DNA of 7,707 bases, from the NCBI GenBank assembly GCA_964602895.1, contig CAZRTG010000168.1:1-7707 (forward strand). Reading direction: 5' to 3'. The notes under the pieces are model-generated. The model had not been told where the DNA came from. It worked only from the letters and a program-made list of their open reading frames with translations, and ran no database searches. The DNA comes from JAWXBM01 sp964602895. Lineage in GTDB: Bacteria > Pseudomonadota > Gammaproteobacteria > Xanthomonadales > SZUA-36. The position numbers were made by a program, and so were the translations under genes. This document shows, piece by piece, positions 1 to 6,984 of this stretch (its first letter is position 1; every line of letters begins with the position of its first letter).

Positions 1-1762
1 CTGTCAGTAAAGCGTCATAAAACTGGCTGGGCGGATTAGGCTCGCCATTTTTTGCTATCCATGCTTCGCGGATTTTCATGATTTCCTGCATACCGATCAG
101 ATAACCCAGCACATAGGTAGGCCTTTCGATATACATGCCAACTTCCAGCTCGGCTGCGTAGGGCTCAAAACGTACACGCTCTGAGAGAAATTCCACTGCT
201 TCTTCAAACGACATGCGGCCGGTATGCAGGCTCACATCCAGAATCACGCGAGCTGCACGCCAAAGCCGGTTTCTTAGTTGGGTGAGACGTACGTCATCAC
301 CCTGCAAAAAGCCTTGCTCAAACATCATTTCTTCAGTGAACAGGCCCCAGCCTTCGGAAAAAATGGGTTCACCGACCACTTTGCGCAACATGCGCGGATT
401 CTCGCGGGTTTTGATCGCATCGACGTGATGGCCGGGGTAAGCCTCATGTACCGCAATGATGGGAATCCATGCATCGTGATGGGAACGCAGTCGTTGTGCC
501 TGTTGTTCTGGCGTCATCCAGTCTTCAATGGGAGTGAGTACCAAACGTCCCTCAAGGCCTGTGCCAAAACGGTCTACACCCTGGAACGTCCCAAAGGGTG
601 AAGAACGTCGCATGGCGGGTGGCGTATCAACGGTGACAACATGCTCGCCGGCAGGCAATGTGACAATCTGGTTTTCTATGACAAACTGTTGCGCCTTATC
701 GATCCAGGCTTGATAAGCCTCTTTGATGCCGTCGGCCGGTGGGTGCTCATCCTTGAGCGTCTCATAAACCTCACTCCAGTGTTTACCCGGCAAAATGCGT
801 TCACTGACTTCCTGAGCCAGCGCTTCGGTGTCCTCAAAAGCCTGTATGCCACGCGCATAGATGTCATCGGCGTCAAGATCAAACAACCAACGATGCTGCA
901 GAATATAGTCGTAGTGTTCCTTGCCAATCGCCCAGGAACCATTCGAATTGGGTAATACATCATGGGTCAGATAATGTTCAAACGATTCCAGCGATACGAC
1001 TGCATTTGCCAAAGCTGCATTGAACTCATCCGTCGTTGCTGAACCTGCTCCGGACAATTGCGCGGCATCATTTTTGAGACTCCTGATCGTTCCCTGGGCT
1101 TTAAAAATGGCGGCCTCAGTGAAACGCTTTGGTGGGTTGATCAAATTATCCCGGCCACTTTGTACATACTGCGGAACGGCATTCAGCAATATCATCATGG
1201 CGTCTGCGCGTTCCGCCAGACTTTGTGCCGATTCCGGTTCCAGCAAGCGGCCTACCTGTCCAGCGGGAATATAAATGGAGGCATCTTTCTCCCACATGCG
1301 CCGTGTAGCAGCGCTGTAGGTGTCGGACTCGAGCAAGCCAATCAGAAGTCTCTGGTCAATGCTTTCGTCAAAATTCAGCTGACTTGAATCGATGGCCTCT
1401 ACTTGCTCAAGCAGTTGTCGATTGCGCTCAATATCTGCAAGAAAACCCGCTGCAGAAACATCCTGGATCCCGGTATTTTGATCTTCGTCCCGTTGTGCTT
1501 TGGCGTATTGCTGGATGACTGTATCCAATTGTGCAGTAGCAGAAATTACCTCACCGTTGGAATGTTTATCCGAGGTAACAACAACCTCAGGGGTTACTGT
1601 TATGGCAGTTCCAGAGCCTGGCGTGGCTGAATCGGAGTCGCTGCAACTGACCAGATTCAAACCAAGAGCCATGGCTATGGCCAGACTCAAACCAAGGGAT
1701 TTAAATTGCCTGGTACGCGGTGCGGACGCTGCAGATTCACTGATCGTTGCTTGAGAGCTCAT
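1..1762 (-). CDS. DUF885-family metallopeptidase-like lipoprotein, C-terminus cut by window edge
   Basis: About 587 codons are visible, open to the left edge; the family is usually near 550-620 residues, so little should be missing. The N-terminus has a basic region (R16, R18, K21), a hydrophobic stretch (about 23-38) and a lipobox L-V-S-C with the lipidated Cys at 40 and Ser at +2, which predicts an outer-membrane lipoprotein. The family signature HEAYPGHH lies at residues 439-446 and is followed by EGW at 470-472. These match the HExxxPGHH...EGW pattern of DUF885, where the histidines and glutamates are presumed zinc ligands and catalytic residues. The family is widely regarded as peptidase-like; the substrate is unknown. 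The ATG overlaps the stop of the upstream DapA-like gene as ATGA, with a GGGA motif five bases upstream, so the two are probably translationally coupled. Supplying substrate for the neighbouring amino-acid pathway is inference. The n-region of the signal peptide is rather long, but no better start is seen. Confidence 0.9.
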   Translation of the reverse strand, partial: MSSQATISESAASAPRTRQFKSLGLSLAIAMALGLNLVSCSDSDSATPGSGTAITVTPEVVVTSDKHSNGEVISATAQLDTVIQQYAKAQRDEDQNTGIQDVSAAGFLADIERNRQLLEQVEAIDSSQLNFDESIDQRLLIGLLESDTYSAATRRMWEKDASIYIPAGQVGRLLEPESAQSLAERADAMMILLNAVPQYVQSGRDNLINPPKRFTEAAIFKAQGTIRSLKNDAAQLSGAGSATTDEFNAALANAVVSLESFEHYLTHDVLPNSNGSWAIGKEHYDYILQHRWLFDLDADDIYARGIQAFEDTEALAQEVSERILPGKHWSEVYETLKDEHPPADGIKEAYQAWIDKAQQFVIENQIVTLPAGEHVVTVDTPPAMRRSSPFGTFQGVDRFGTGLEGRLVLTPIEDWMTPEQQAQRLRSHHDAWIPIIAVHEAYPGHHVDAIKTRENPRMLRKVVGEPIFSEGWGLFTEEMMFEQGFLQGDDVRLTQLRNRLWRAARVILDVSLHTGRMSFEEAVEFLSERVRFEPYAAELEVGMYIERPTYVLGYLIGMQEIMKIREAWIAKNGEPNPPSQFYDALLT

Positions 1763-2676
1763 AATCGTCCCAAATCCTCGAGCGTGTTGCGCACAATGGC
1801 TATATCTGAATCCTGCAACGGCAGGATAGGCCGACGCGGCATTCCGCCAGGCAGTCCTTGCAGGTTCAGTGCTGTTTTGAATATCGCCTGGGCAGAACCG
1901 AACTTTGCGGTGTAATCGGGGTTGAACCAGTCACTCATAATGCGGGTATCTTCGGCGGCGGCGGCGAGACCCTGTGCACGATCACCCGCCCACAAAGCGT
2001 TGTAAAAATCAGGCTGGGTCTGGCCCAGCACACCACCAGCACCCATCGTGCCGTCGGCTTCATCGTTTAGCACCAATTCGGCACCTGAGCTATTCATGGG
2101 GATGCCGAAAATTCGAACCTTATCGTTCAAGGCGCGCATCACATCAAGAAAATGTGCCAGGTTGCCAGTTGAGTTTTTGATCGCGACCACGTTGTCGAGG
2201 TCGGCCAGGTGCGACAGGGTCTGTTTGCTCATATCAATATTGGTGCCCGGCGGCCAGTTATAGATGCAAATGGGCAAAGGGGTACCCTTGTCGATATCTT
2301 CGTAAAAAGCGATCACCTCCCTTTCACAGGGGCGCACATAGGGCGGCGGTGTTACCAATATGCCGTCAAAGCCATATTTTTCCGCTGTTACGGCATTGCT
2401 GATGACTTCCGCAGCGGTGAAAGCATTACATCCGGCAATCAACGGAATTTCACCCTTAAGCACTTCGCCAACTGTGCCAAAAAGACGGATCTTCTCGTCA
2501 GCATTCATACTGAACCATTCGCCTGTGGTGCCAGCAACGATCAGGCCATGCATACCTTGCTCTGCCAGCCATTCCACCAGTCTGCGCAGTGCTGCAAGAT
2601 CCAGCTGGCCGCGCTCGTCGAAGGGTGTAGTAATAGCCGGCATATAACCGCGCCACGTAATGGAGTCTCGATTCAC
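1759..2676 (-). CDS. DapA-superfamily aldolase/lyase (dihydrodipicolinate synthase-like), specificity unknown
   Basis: The product is 305 residues, the usual size of a single-domain (beta/alpha)8 class I aldolase. Visible landmarks are the GTTGE loop at 49-53, the catalytic-triad tyrosine Y139 in YNWPPGTN, and the Schiff-base lysine K167 in VVAIKNSTGN. In true dihydrodipicolinate synthase the YNVPSRT loop carries an arginine that binds the substrate carboxylate; here the aligned position is G144 (YNWPPG). This argues against lysine biosynthesis and for a catabolic lyase, dehydratase or deaminase acting on a keto- or imino-acid. DapA-family enzymes deaminate pyrroline-hydroxycarboxylate in 4-hydroxyproline catabolism, and the dehydrogenase trimer next door makes that type of role attractive but unproven. 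The start is GTG at 2676, with an AAGG-like motif about 11 bases upstream; an internal ATG at residue 12 is less likely because the family's N-terminal strand precedes it. The stop overlaps the DUF885 start by four bases. It is divergent from the LysR gene, which probably controls it. Confidence 0.9.
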   Translation of the reverse strand: MNRDSITWRGYMPAITTPFDERGQLDLAALRRLVEWLAEQGMHGLIVAGTTGEWFSMNADEKIRLFGTVGEVLKGEIPLIAGCNAFTAAEVISNAVTAEKYGFDGILVTPPPYVRPCEREVIAFYEDIDKGTPLPICIYNWPPGTNIDMSKQTLSHLADLDNVVAIKNSTGNLAHFLDVMRALNDKVRIFGIPMNSSGAELVLNDEADGTMGAGGVLGQTQPDFYNALWAGDRAQGLAAAAEDTRIMSDWFNPDYTAKFGSAQAIFKTALNLQGLPGGMPRRPILPLQDSDIAIVRNTLEDLGRL

Positions 2677-2734
2677 TGCGTGTTTTGCCTTTTTTAGTGT
2701 GTGAATTTGCCAGAAGGCGCATAAATATCCGCAT

Positions 2735-2756
2735 TAACGATTATTTAGCATCGTTA
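2735..2756. repeat. 7-bp inverted repeat, candidate operator for DapA-like operon
   Basis: The arms TAACGAT (2735-2741) and ATCGTTA (2750-2756) are perfect reverse complements separated by 8 bases. The site lies 59-80 bases upstream of the DapA-like GTG start, a typical distance for a LysR-type activation site. Binding by the adjacent LysR protein is inference. Confidence 0.5.
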
Positions 2757-2777
2757 TGTGGCCAACACTACGAGCAC

Positions 2778-2807
2778 TTGAATGATCTATCAATAACAAG
2801 ATATATT
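2778..2807 (+). promoter_or_regulatory. Candidate sigma70 promoter for the LysR gene
   Basis: A -35-like TTGAAT (2778-2783) is followed after 18 bases by a -10-like TATATT (2802-2807, five of six consensus positions). The predicted start near 2814 falls inside the nested inverted repeat just downstream, as expected for an autoregulated LysR gene. Sequence match only. Confidence 0.4.
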
Positions 2808-2846
2808 CGAATCTGTTGCGATAAGCGCAACATGTTCCGGATTCGA
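2807..2846. repeat. Nested inverted repeat at the predicted LysR transcription start
   Basis: Outer arms TCGAATC (2807-2813) and GATTCGA (2840-2846) enclose inner arms TGTTGCG (2814-2820) and CGCAACA (2826-2832) around the loop ATAAG. All arms are perfect 7-bp complements. Seven bases (2833-2839, TGTTCCG, one mismatch from the inner left arm) sit unpaired between the inner and outer right arms. It could be an operator with two half-site pairs, or a 5' leader hairpin in the LysR mRNA. Confidence 0.6.
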
Positions 2847-2906
2847 GATTTCACCCGCATCGGAATTACCAGTCAGGCTCACAATTGAAACGGCAGGAAA
2901 GTCTTG

Positions 2907-3818
2907 ATGACCAGATTCCATGACAACCGATTGCGTTACCTCGCTGAAGCCATTCGCGGTGGCACCATGCGAGCCGCCAGCGAAAACCTGAACGTAGCTC
3001 CCTCTTCAATCAGTCGACAAATCGCACAGCTTGAAGATGAACTGGGAGTTCCTCTGATAGAACGCAATCGCAGTCCATTGAAACTGACCGAAGCGGGCAA
3101 GATGGCTCTGAGCTACTACCGCGAGTTCACCACACAGCAGGAAGCCTTTATTTCGCAGATCCGGGACTTGAAAGGGCTCAAGGCCGGAGAAGTTTCGCTG
3201 GCCGTAGGTGAGGCCATGATCGGTGATTTGCTGTTGGGTGTATTACAAAGCTTTATGTCGGACTATCCGGATATCCGTGTTCATATCCGCTCAGTTGGCA
3301 CAATGGATGTGGTGGGGTTGGTGCTGGAAGATGAGGCACATATGGGTTTGGCTTTTCAGCCTGAGCCGGAAGCAAAAATTCGTGTGCGCGCCTCGTCTGA
3401 CCAACCTCTGAAAATCTACGTTTCACCCGAACATCCGTTGAGCAGGCTGGACAGTGTAACTTTTCAGGATATTGACAAAGAGCGTATTGCCTTGCCAGAA
3501 GCTCAATTCAGGATCTGTCAGGTGATTAGCTCCGCCGCGGCCACACAACAGGTTTTCCTGAAGCCCGCTTTGGTGAGCAATTCGCTGCGTATCCTCAAGG
3601 AATTTGCCCGTACCGGTTCAGGTATTACGATATTACCCGGAATTGCGGCACATACCGAGGTTGCTGCGGGAACCCTGAGTGCGGTGTCTATTGACCATCC
3701 TGCCATGCTGCATACCAGTGCCAGCGTCATTACCCGATTGGGCCGACAATTGCCTGTCAGCGCCATACTTCTGTTACAGAAAATCGAGGCAACCATGCCC
3801 TTTTTCCCTGCAGCTTGA
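2907..3818 (+). CDS. LysR-type transcriptional regulator
   Basis: The product is 303 residues, normal for the family. An N-terminal winged helix-turn-helix covers about residues 5-62 and contains the characteristic run of A-A-S-x-x-L-x-V-A-P-S-S-I-S-R-Q followed by L-E-D-E-L-G-V-x-L-I-E-R. A linker helix follows, and an effector-binding periplasmic-binding-like domain runs from about residue 90 to 295. ATG at 2907 is preferred over the TTG directly before it because AGGA (2895-2898) is 8 bases upstream of the ATG. The gene is divergent from the DapA-like/DUF885 operon and convergent, 14 bp apart, with the dehydrogenase operon, so it sits between the two gene sets it plausibly controls. The inducer is probably the amino/imino acid consumed by these enzymes or a product of it; this is inferred from position only. 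Inverted repeats upstream suggest autoregulation. Confidence 0.93.
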   Translation: MTRFHDNRLRYLAEAIRGGTMRAASENLNVAPSSISRQIAQLEDELGVPLIERNRSPLKLTEAGKMALSYYREFTTQQEAFISQIRDLKGLKAGEVSLAVGEAMIGDLLLGVLQSFMSDYPDIRVHIRSVGTMDVVGLVLEDEAHMGLAFQPEPEAKIRVRASSDQPLKIYVSPEHPLSRLDSVTFQDIDKERIALPEAQFRICQVISSAAATQQVFLKPALVSNSLRILKEFARTGSGITILPGIAAHTEVAAGTLSAVSIDHPAMLHTSASVITRLGRQLPVSAILLLQKIEATMPFFPAA

Positions 3819-3832
3819 GGGCTTCAGAAACT

Positions 3833-5284
3833 TCAGTGGTCTGATCGGCCATGCAGTTTAACCAGGTCGTTGATCAACACGGGTTTGGTGGGAAATCGTG
3901 AGGTAAATCCAGCCACAACCTGCTCCTCCAGCCCATGCGTTTGAGCCAGAACCCGTGTCACAGCATGGTGACAATAGCGTCCCTGACACAAGCCCATACC
4001 TGCACGTGACAGTAATTTCGCCGAGCTTGCCGAGCCGGTCGCCGGGTTATCTTGCAGTAGTTTGAGCAAGTCTCCCACGCTCAGTTCTTCACATTTGCAG
4101 ACAATGCTGGTATTGCTCATCAGCTGATCAAAAAATGTATCACCGGGCCAGGACAATCGGCTCAGCAGTTCGGCGAATGCATTCAGGTGGCGCAATTCAC
4201 GGCAAATGGCTCGTGCCTGCTGTTCTGCCACAGCGGGTTGCAGCTTGCCCAGGTCCAGTGCACATCCCAGCGCGGCCAGCTTACCTTCCTCCATGGCTGC
4301 ATCAGAACCTGCGACACCGGTGGTTTCTCCAGCGACATAAATGCCTGGAATACTGCTGCACATCCAGCGATCGTGTTGTGCAATCCAGCCGCCCCGGCGG
4401 GCATTCCAGGTGCAATCCGCGTTGACTTGCCGAACCAGTTCGGTCGAGCTGAGGAAGCTGAAACAGACGCCCAGGCGGTCGCATTCGATCTCCTGAAGAG
4501 TGTCTTTCTCTATCACGCCTTGTTTGTTCACGCGAGCAGTCGACACACTGTGCAATTGCCCGGTACCGTTGGCTTGAACCACTGCCCTGTTGAAATGTAT
4601 CGGCACATCAGCCTTGCGCAATCGTTTGAGAATACCGGCTGTCTGGCTGAACTTATTGGCCTGTCGCAATAGAGTCAAAGGCTGACGAATCAGACTCAGT
4701 GCCATCGATTGACTTTGGGCAAAAAGAACAGCGGCCACTTTGCCGCCCGCCTGGATGAGCTGATCCGCGATTACCAGTTGCAGCGGGTGGCTACCCGCCA
4801 AAACAAAGCGCTGCCCGGGTACCAACTGTTGGCTTTTGATAAAGGCCTGAATGCCACCGGCGGCCATTACGCCCGGTGTGGTCCAGCCAGGAAAAATGAC
4901 GGGCAGGTCGTAACAGCCTCCGGCGATCAAAACACATCGTGCATGACATTCCTGACTGCCATCCTCTGAGTCGATGACGATGCGGAATCTGGGTCCATCC
5001 GGTTGGGTATTATCGATCGGGAAGATACCGGATACCGTGGCGCGCATCAGCCACATTATGTCAGTGAGTTCTTCACTACGTGCCAGCAATTTTTTGGCTT
5101 TGTGGTAGGTTTTACCGGGCAACCAGTCTGTCAGTTTGAAACTGGAGGGTGGTTGTCGCAGAAATTGCCCACCTTTCGCAGCCTGTTCGTCCACAACGAT
5201 CACATCAATTTCCATAAGGCGGGCTGTTTCGGCAGCCGACATCCCGGCGGGGCCTGCACCGATAATCAGCAGATCAGTTTTCAT
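3833..5284 (-). CDS. Large FAD / [2Fe-2S] subunit of heterotrimeric amino/imino-acid dehydrogenase (HcnB / opine-oxidase A type)
   Basis: From ATG at 5284 the product is 483 residues, starting directly at the FAD-binding strand with GAGPAG at 9-14. A pyridine-nucleotide-disulfide-oxidoreductase-like fold follows, with PGWTTPGVM near 132-140 and the second FAD motif YVAGETTGVAG at 316-326. The C-terminus carries a BFD-like [2Fe-2S] site: C396-x-C398 and C433-x4-C438 in GLCQGRYC. This layout is that of HcnB and the A subunits of opine oxidases and D-hydroxyproline dehydrogenases, which pass electrons from the DAO-like subunit to the respiratory chain. The second Rossmann motif reads GSHPLQ (165-170), with His where the second glycine is expected, so NAD(P)H binding is probably lost. 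An upstream in-frame GTG at 5323 would add 13 residues ahead of the FAD strand; I prefer 5284. The gene overlaps the ferredoxin gene by 11 bases and is the last of its operon. Confidence 0.9.
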   Translation of the reverse strand: MKTDLLIIGAGPAGMSAAETARLMEIDVIVVDEQAAKGGQFLRQPPSSFKLTDWLPGKTYHKAKKLLARSEELTDIMWLMRATVSGIFPIDNTQPDGPRFRIVIDSEDGSQECHARCVLIAGGCYDLPVIFPGWTTPGVMAAGGIQAFIKSQQLVPGQRFVLAGSHPLQLVIADQLIQAGGKVAAVLFAQSQSMALSLIRQPLTLLRQANKFSQTAGILKRLRKADVPIHFNRAVVQANGTGQLHSVSTARVNKQGVIEKDTLQEIECDRLGVCFSFLSSTELVRQVNADCTWNARRGGWIAQHDRWMCSSIPGIYVAGETTGVAGSDAAMEEGKLAALGCALDLGKLQPAVAEQQARAICRELRHLNAFAELLSRLSWPGDTFFDQLMSNTSIVCKCEELSVGDLLKLLQDNPATGSASSAKLLSRAGMGLCQGRYCHHAVTRVLAQTHGLEEQVVAGFTSRFPTKPVLINDLVKLHGRSDH

Positions 5285-5672
5285 GATCCCGATCTTTTTC
5301 TTGTGATTGAGTTGCAGAATCACCCGGAACAGTAGCGGTTGTTTCGCAAGGCCGAGCGGTAAGGGTCGTGCCGGTAATGATGCTCATGCCGGGTTTGGCT
5401 GTAACCATGCAGGCACGAACCCAACTGAAGCTGCTTGAACCCTGAGCTGCCATTTGGACCTGACATTCGAAACAGGTACCCATATTGCAATACGGGCCGC
5501 GAGGCTGGCCTTTGGGTGTCCGGTTGAAAATGGTGATGCCCTGGGCGAGCAACACCGTGGCAAGAGTCTCTCCAGCATGGGCGTTGACCTCCTGTCGGTC
5601 AACCATCAAAACAAAGCGCTCACCACGCTGGATGCCAGTAGAAACAATACGGGCAGACATATCACGAGGCAT
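5274..5672 (-). CDS. Small [2Fe-2S] ferredoxin subunit of the dehydrogenase (HcnA type)
   Basis: The product is 132 residues with a single plant-type/Fer2_4 ferredoxin fold. The cluster ligands are C62, C67 and C70 in YCNMGTCFEC, and C88 in VRACM, giving spacing C-x4-C-x2-C-x17-C as in the HcnA-like subunits of three-component amino-acid dehydrogenases. It should carry electrons between the flavin subunits. The ATG at 5672 lies 5 bases past the stop of the DAO-like gene, and its own 3' end overlaps the start of the large subunit by 11 bases, so the three subunits are tightly coupled. A second in-frame ATG at residue 5 is possible. The tail after about residue 108 is polar, with no recognised motif, and is longer than the core domain needs. 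Confidence 0.9.
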   Translation of the reverse strand: MPRDMSARIVSTGIQRGERFVLMVDRQEVNAHAGETLATVLLAQGITIFNRTPKGQPRGPYCNMGTCFECQVQMAAQGSSSFSWVRACMVTAKPGMSIITGTTLTARPCETTATVPGDSATQSQEKDRDHEN

Positions 5673-5677
5673 GAGCG

Positions 5678-6889
5678 TCAGGCCCTGAATGCATTCAGGC
5701 CGCCAAATCGGTCGGGGCTGAATGGTTCCAATGAGTAGGACGTCCGGCCTGAAAGCATCAGTTCGCTCATCAACCGGGCATAAGTGGGCCCGTAGGTAAA
5801 ACCGGATCCGCCGGCTGCCACAAAAAAACCTGGTGCTTGCCTTACTTCACCCAAAACGGGCAGATGGTCAGCCGTGATGCAGGTAGTGCCGGTCCAGGTT
5901 CGTATCAGACGCAATGACTTTACCAGAGGTACTACATCAGCAGCAGCGCACAGATTACCGATAACCGAATCCAGGCGCAGTTGAGGCGATTCGTGAGCCG
6001 ACCATTGTCCGAATTTTTGTCGCAGTTGCGCAGCCCAGCCACCGCCGATCAGCAGATTGCCATCATCGGTTTGTTTGAGAGACAGTTTACGACCGACATG
6101 CTGGATTAAGTGAGATACCACGGCCGCGGTTTTTTCAGTGGCATTCATGGTCAAACCAACCGCAAACAAAGGCAAATGTAAGTTTGCCATGACAGCAACC
6201 GCGGCAGCATCGGCACCGGCCGCATTGAGCACCCTATTGCAACTTATTTTTTTGAATGTGGATACTCCGGAATCAGTTTCGAGACCGGTTTGTTGAAAGC
6301 TCACCTGCCAGGCTGTTCCATGGTGTTCGATGGCCAAAACTTCTGCCTGGGTCGTGATGTTTGCCCCGGAAGCAGTGGCGTGTCGAGCAAATGCGGGTGT
6401 AAGTAAGCGCGGGTTGCAATGCCCTTCATCCGGGCAATGCAAGGCGGAGACTACGGACCCGGACAGGTAAGGCGCCAACTGGCGAGCCTGTTCTCCATCC
6501 AGCATGGTGACCGATAAACCCTGGCTTTGCTCGATACGGGATTTACGCTCAAGCAAGGCCGATTGCTCGGCCGTTTCTGCCACCATCAGACCACCCTGCA
6601 TGGCCAGTTCGATATCACTACCCGGTTCGAATTTGATGCTTTTCCAGTCTTCTATGGCCAGTTTGGCCAAACCTACATAGAACTCCAGTTCACGTTGCTG
6701 TAGATCCAGATTCTGGATCAGCCGGTGCTCCAACTGAAAATGTAAAGAGCCCGCATTCTGACCTGAAGCACCCTGATTAATCTGGCCGCGCTCCAACAGG
6801 ATGACGCTGGCACCCGCTCTGGCCAGATAACTTGCGGTTGCACAGCCAATCAGGCCTCCACCGACTATGGCAACATCAAAATCCACCAT
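5678..6889 (-). CDS. DAO-family FAD-dependent amino/imino-acid dehydrogenase subunit (HcnC / D-hydroxyproline dehydrogenase beta type)
   Basis: This is the likely substrate-oxidising subunit. The dinucleotide-binding motif GGGLIG is at residues 10-15, with the ribose-binding Glu at 33 in LLERG. NAG occurs in the SGQNAG segment typical of this oxidase group (about 43-48). Near the C-terminus W-T-G-x-x-x-x-T-A-D-x-L-P-V-L-G is followed by AAGGSGFTYGP (359-369), the closing FAD-contact motif of D-amino-acid/sarcosine/glycine oxidases. The length, 403 residues, is normal. The start at 6889 is preferred because GAGG lies 9 bases upstream; an in-frame ATG at 6904 adds five residues but has no visible SD. 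Products of this family are imines or their hydrolysed keto-acids, which fits the RidA-like gene upstream and the DapA-like lyase nearby. Substrate (D- or cyclic amino acid, glycine-like, or opine) cannot be read from the sequence. Confidence 0.92.
   Translation of the reverse strand: MVDFDVAIVGGGLIGCATASYLARAGASVILLERGQINQGASGQNAGSLHFQLEHRLIQNLDLQQRELEFYVGLAKLAIEDWKSIKFEPGSDIELAMQGGLMVAETAEQSALLERKSRIEQSQGLSVTMLDGEQARQLAPYLSGSVVSALHCPDEGHCNPRLLTPAFARHATASGANITTQAEVLAIEHHGTAWQVSFQQTGLETDSGVSTFKKISCNRVLNAAGADAAAVAVMANLHLPLFAVGLTMNATEKTAAVVSHLIQHVGRKLSLKQTDDGNLLIGGGWAAQLRQKFGQWSAHESPQLRLDSVIGNLCAAADVVPLVKSLRLIRTWTGTTCITADHLPVLGEVRQAPGFFVAAGGSGFTYGPTYARLMSELMLSGRTSYSLEPFSPDRFGGLNAFRA
5684..5699. 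repeat. 16-bp perfect palindrome inside the end of the DAO-like gene
   Basis: The half-site CCTGAATG is followed directly by its reverse complement. It coincides with the last sense codons (L-N-A-F-R) of the DAO-like gene, 12 bases before the ferredoxin start. It may form an mRNA hairpin influencing ferredoxin translation, or be chance. Confidence 0.45.
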
Positions 6890-6984
6890 CTTTGTGTGCC
6901 TCATCCGGTTTGCCGGGATAGAAAATCAGCTTACACGCACCGCTGCAGCCGAATTGGCTGGAGGTTTGTCTGAGAACGTAAAGC

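Larger units (their letters stand above)
2677..2906. promoter_or_regulatory. Divergent LysR / DapA-like intergenic control region
   Basis: This 230-bp non-coding stretch separates the divergently read LysR and DapA-like genes, the classic place for LysR-type operators. It is more AT-rich than the flanking genes. It contains two distinct inverted repeats and a candidate LysR promoter, each listed separately. I saw no RNA gene and no convincing promoter for the minus-strand DapA-like gene. Confidence 0.6.

Noticed and set aside
278..1387. Several plus-strand open frames of about 100 codons
   Set aside because: All lie opposite the DUF885 coding frame, which is continuous and carries lipobox and HEAYPGHH.
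1759..2676. Calling the DapA-like gene dapA (lysine biosynthesis)
   Set aside because: The carboxylate-binding arginine is missing and the gene sits in a LysR-controlled catabolic context.
2209..2697. Plus-strand 162-codon open frame
   Set aside because: Antisense shadow of the DapA-like gene with no recognisable motif or ribosome site.
4187..4672. Plus-strand 161-codon open frame
   Set aside because: Antisense shadow of the large dehydrogenase subunit, which has clear FAD and BFD motifs.
3833..6889. Naming the trimer hydrogen cyanide synthase HcnABC
   Set aside because: Subunit makeup is shared with D-hydroxyproline dehydrogenases and opine oxidases; the gene order here differs from hcnABC (DAO-like subunit first) and the neighbours suggest catabolism.
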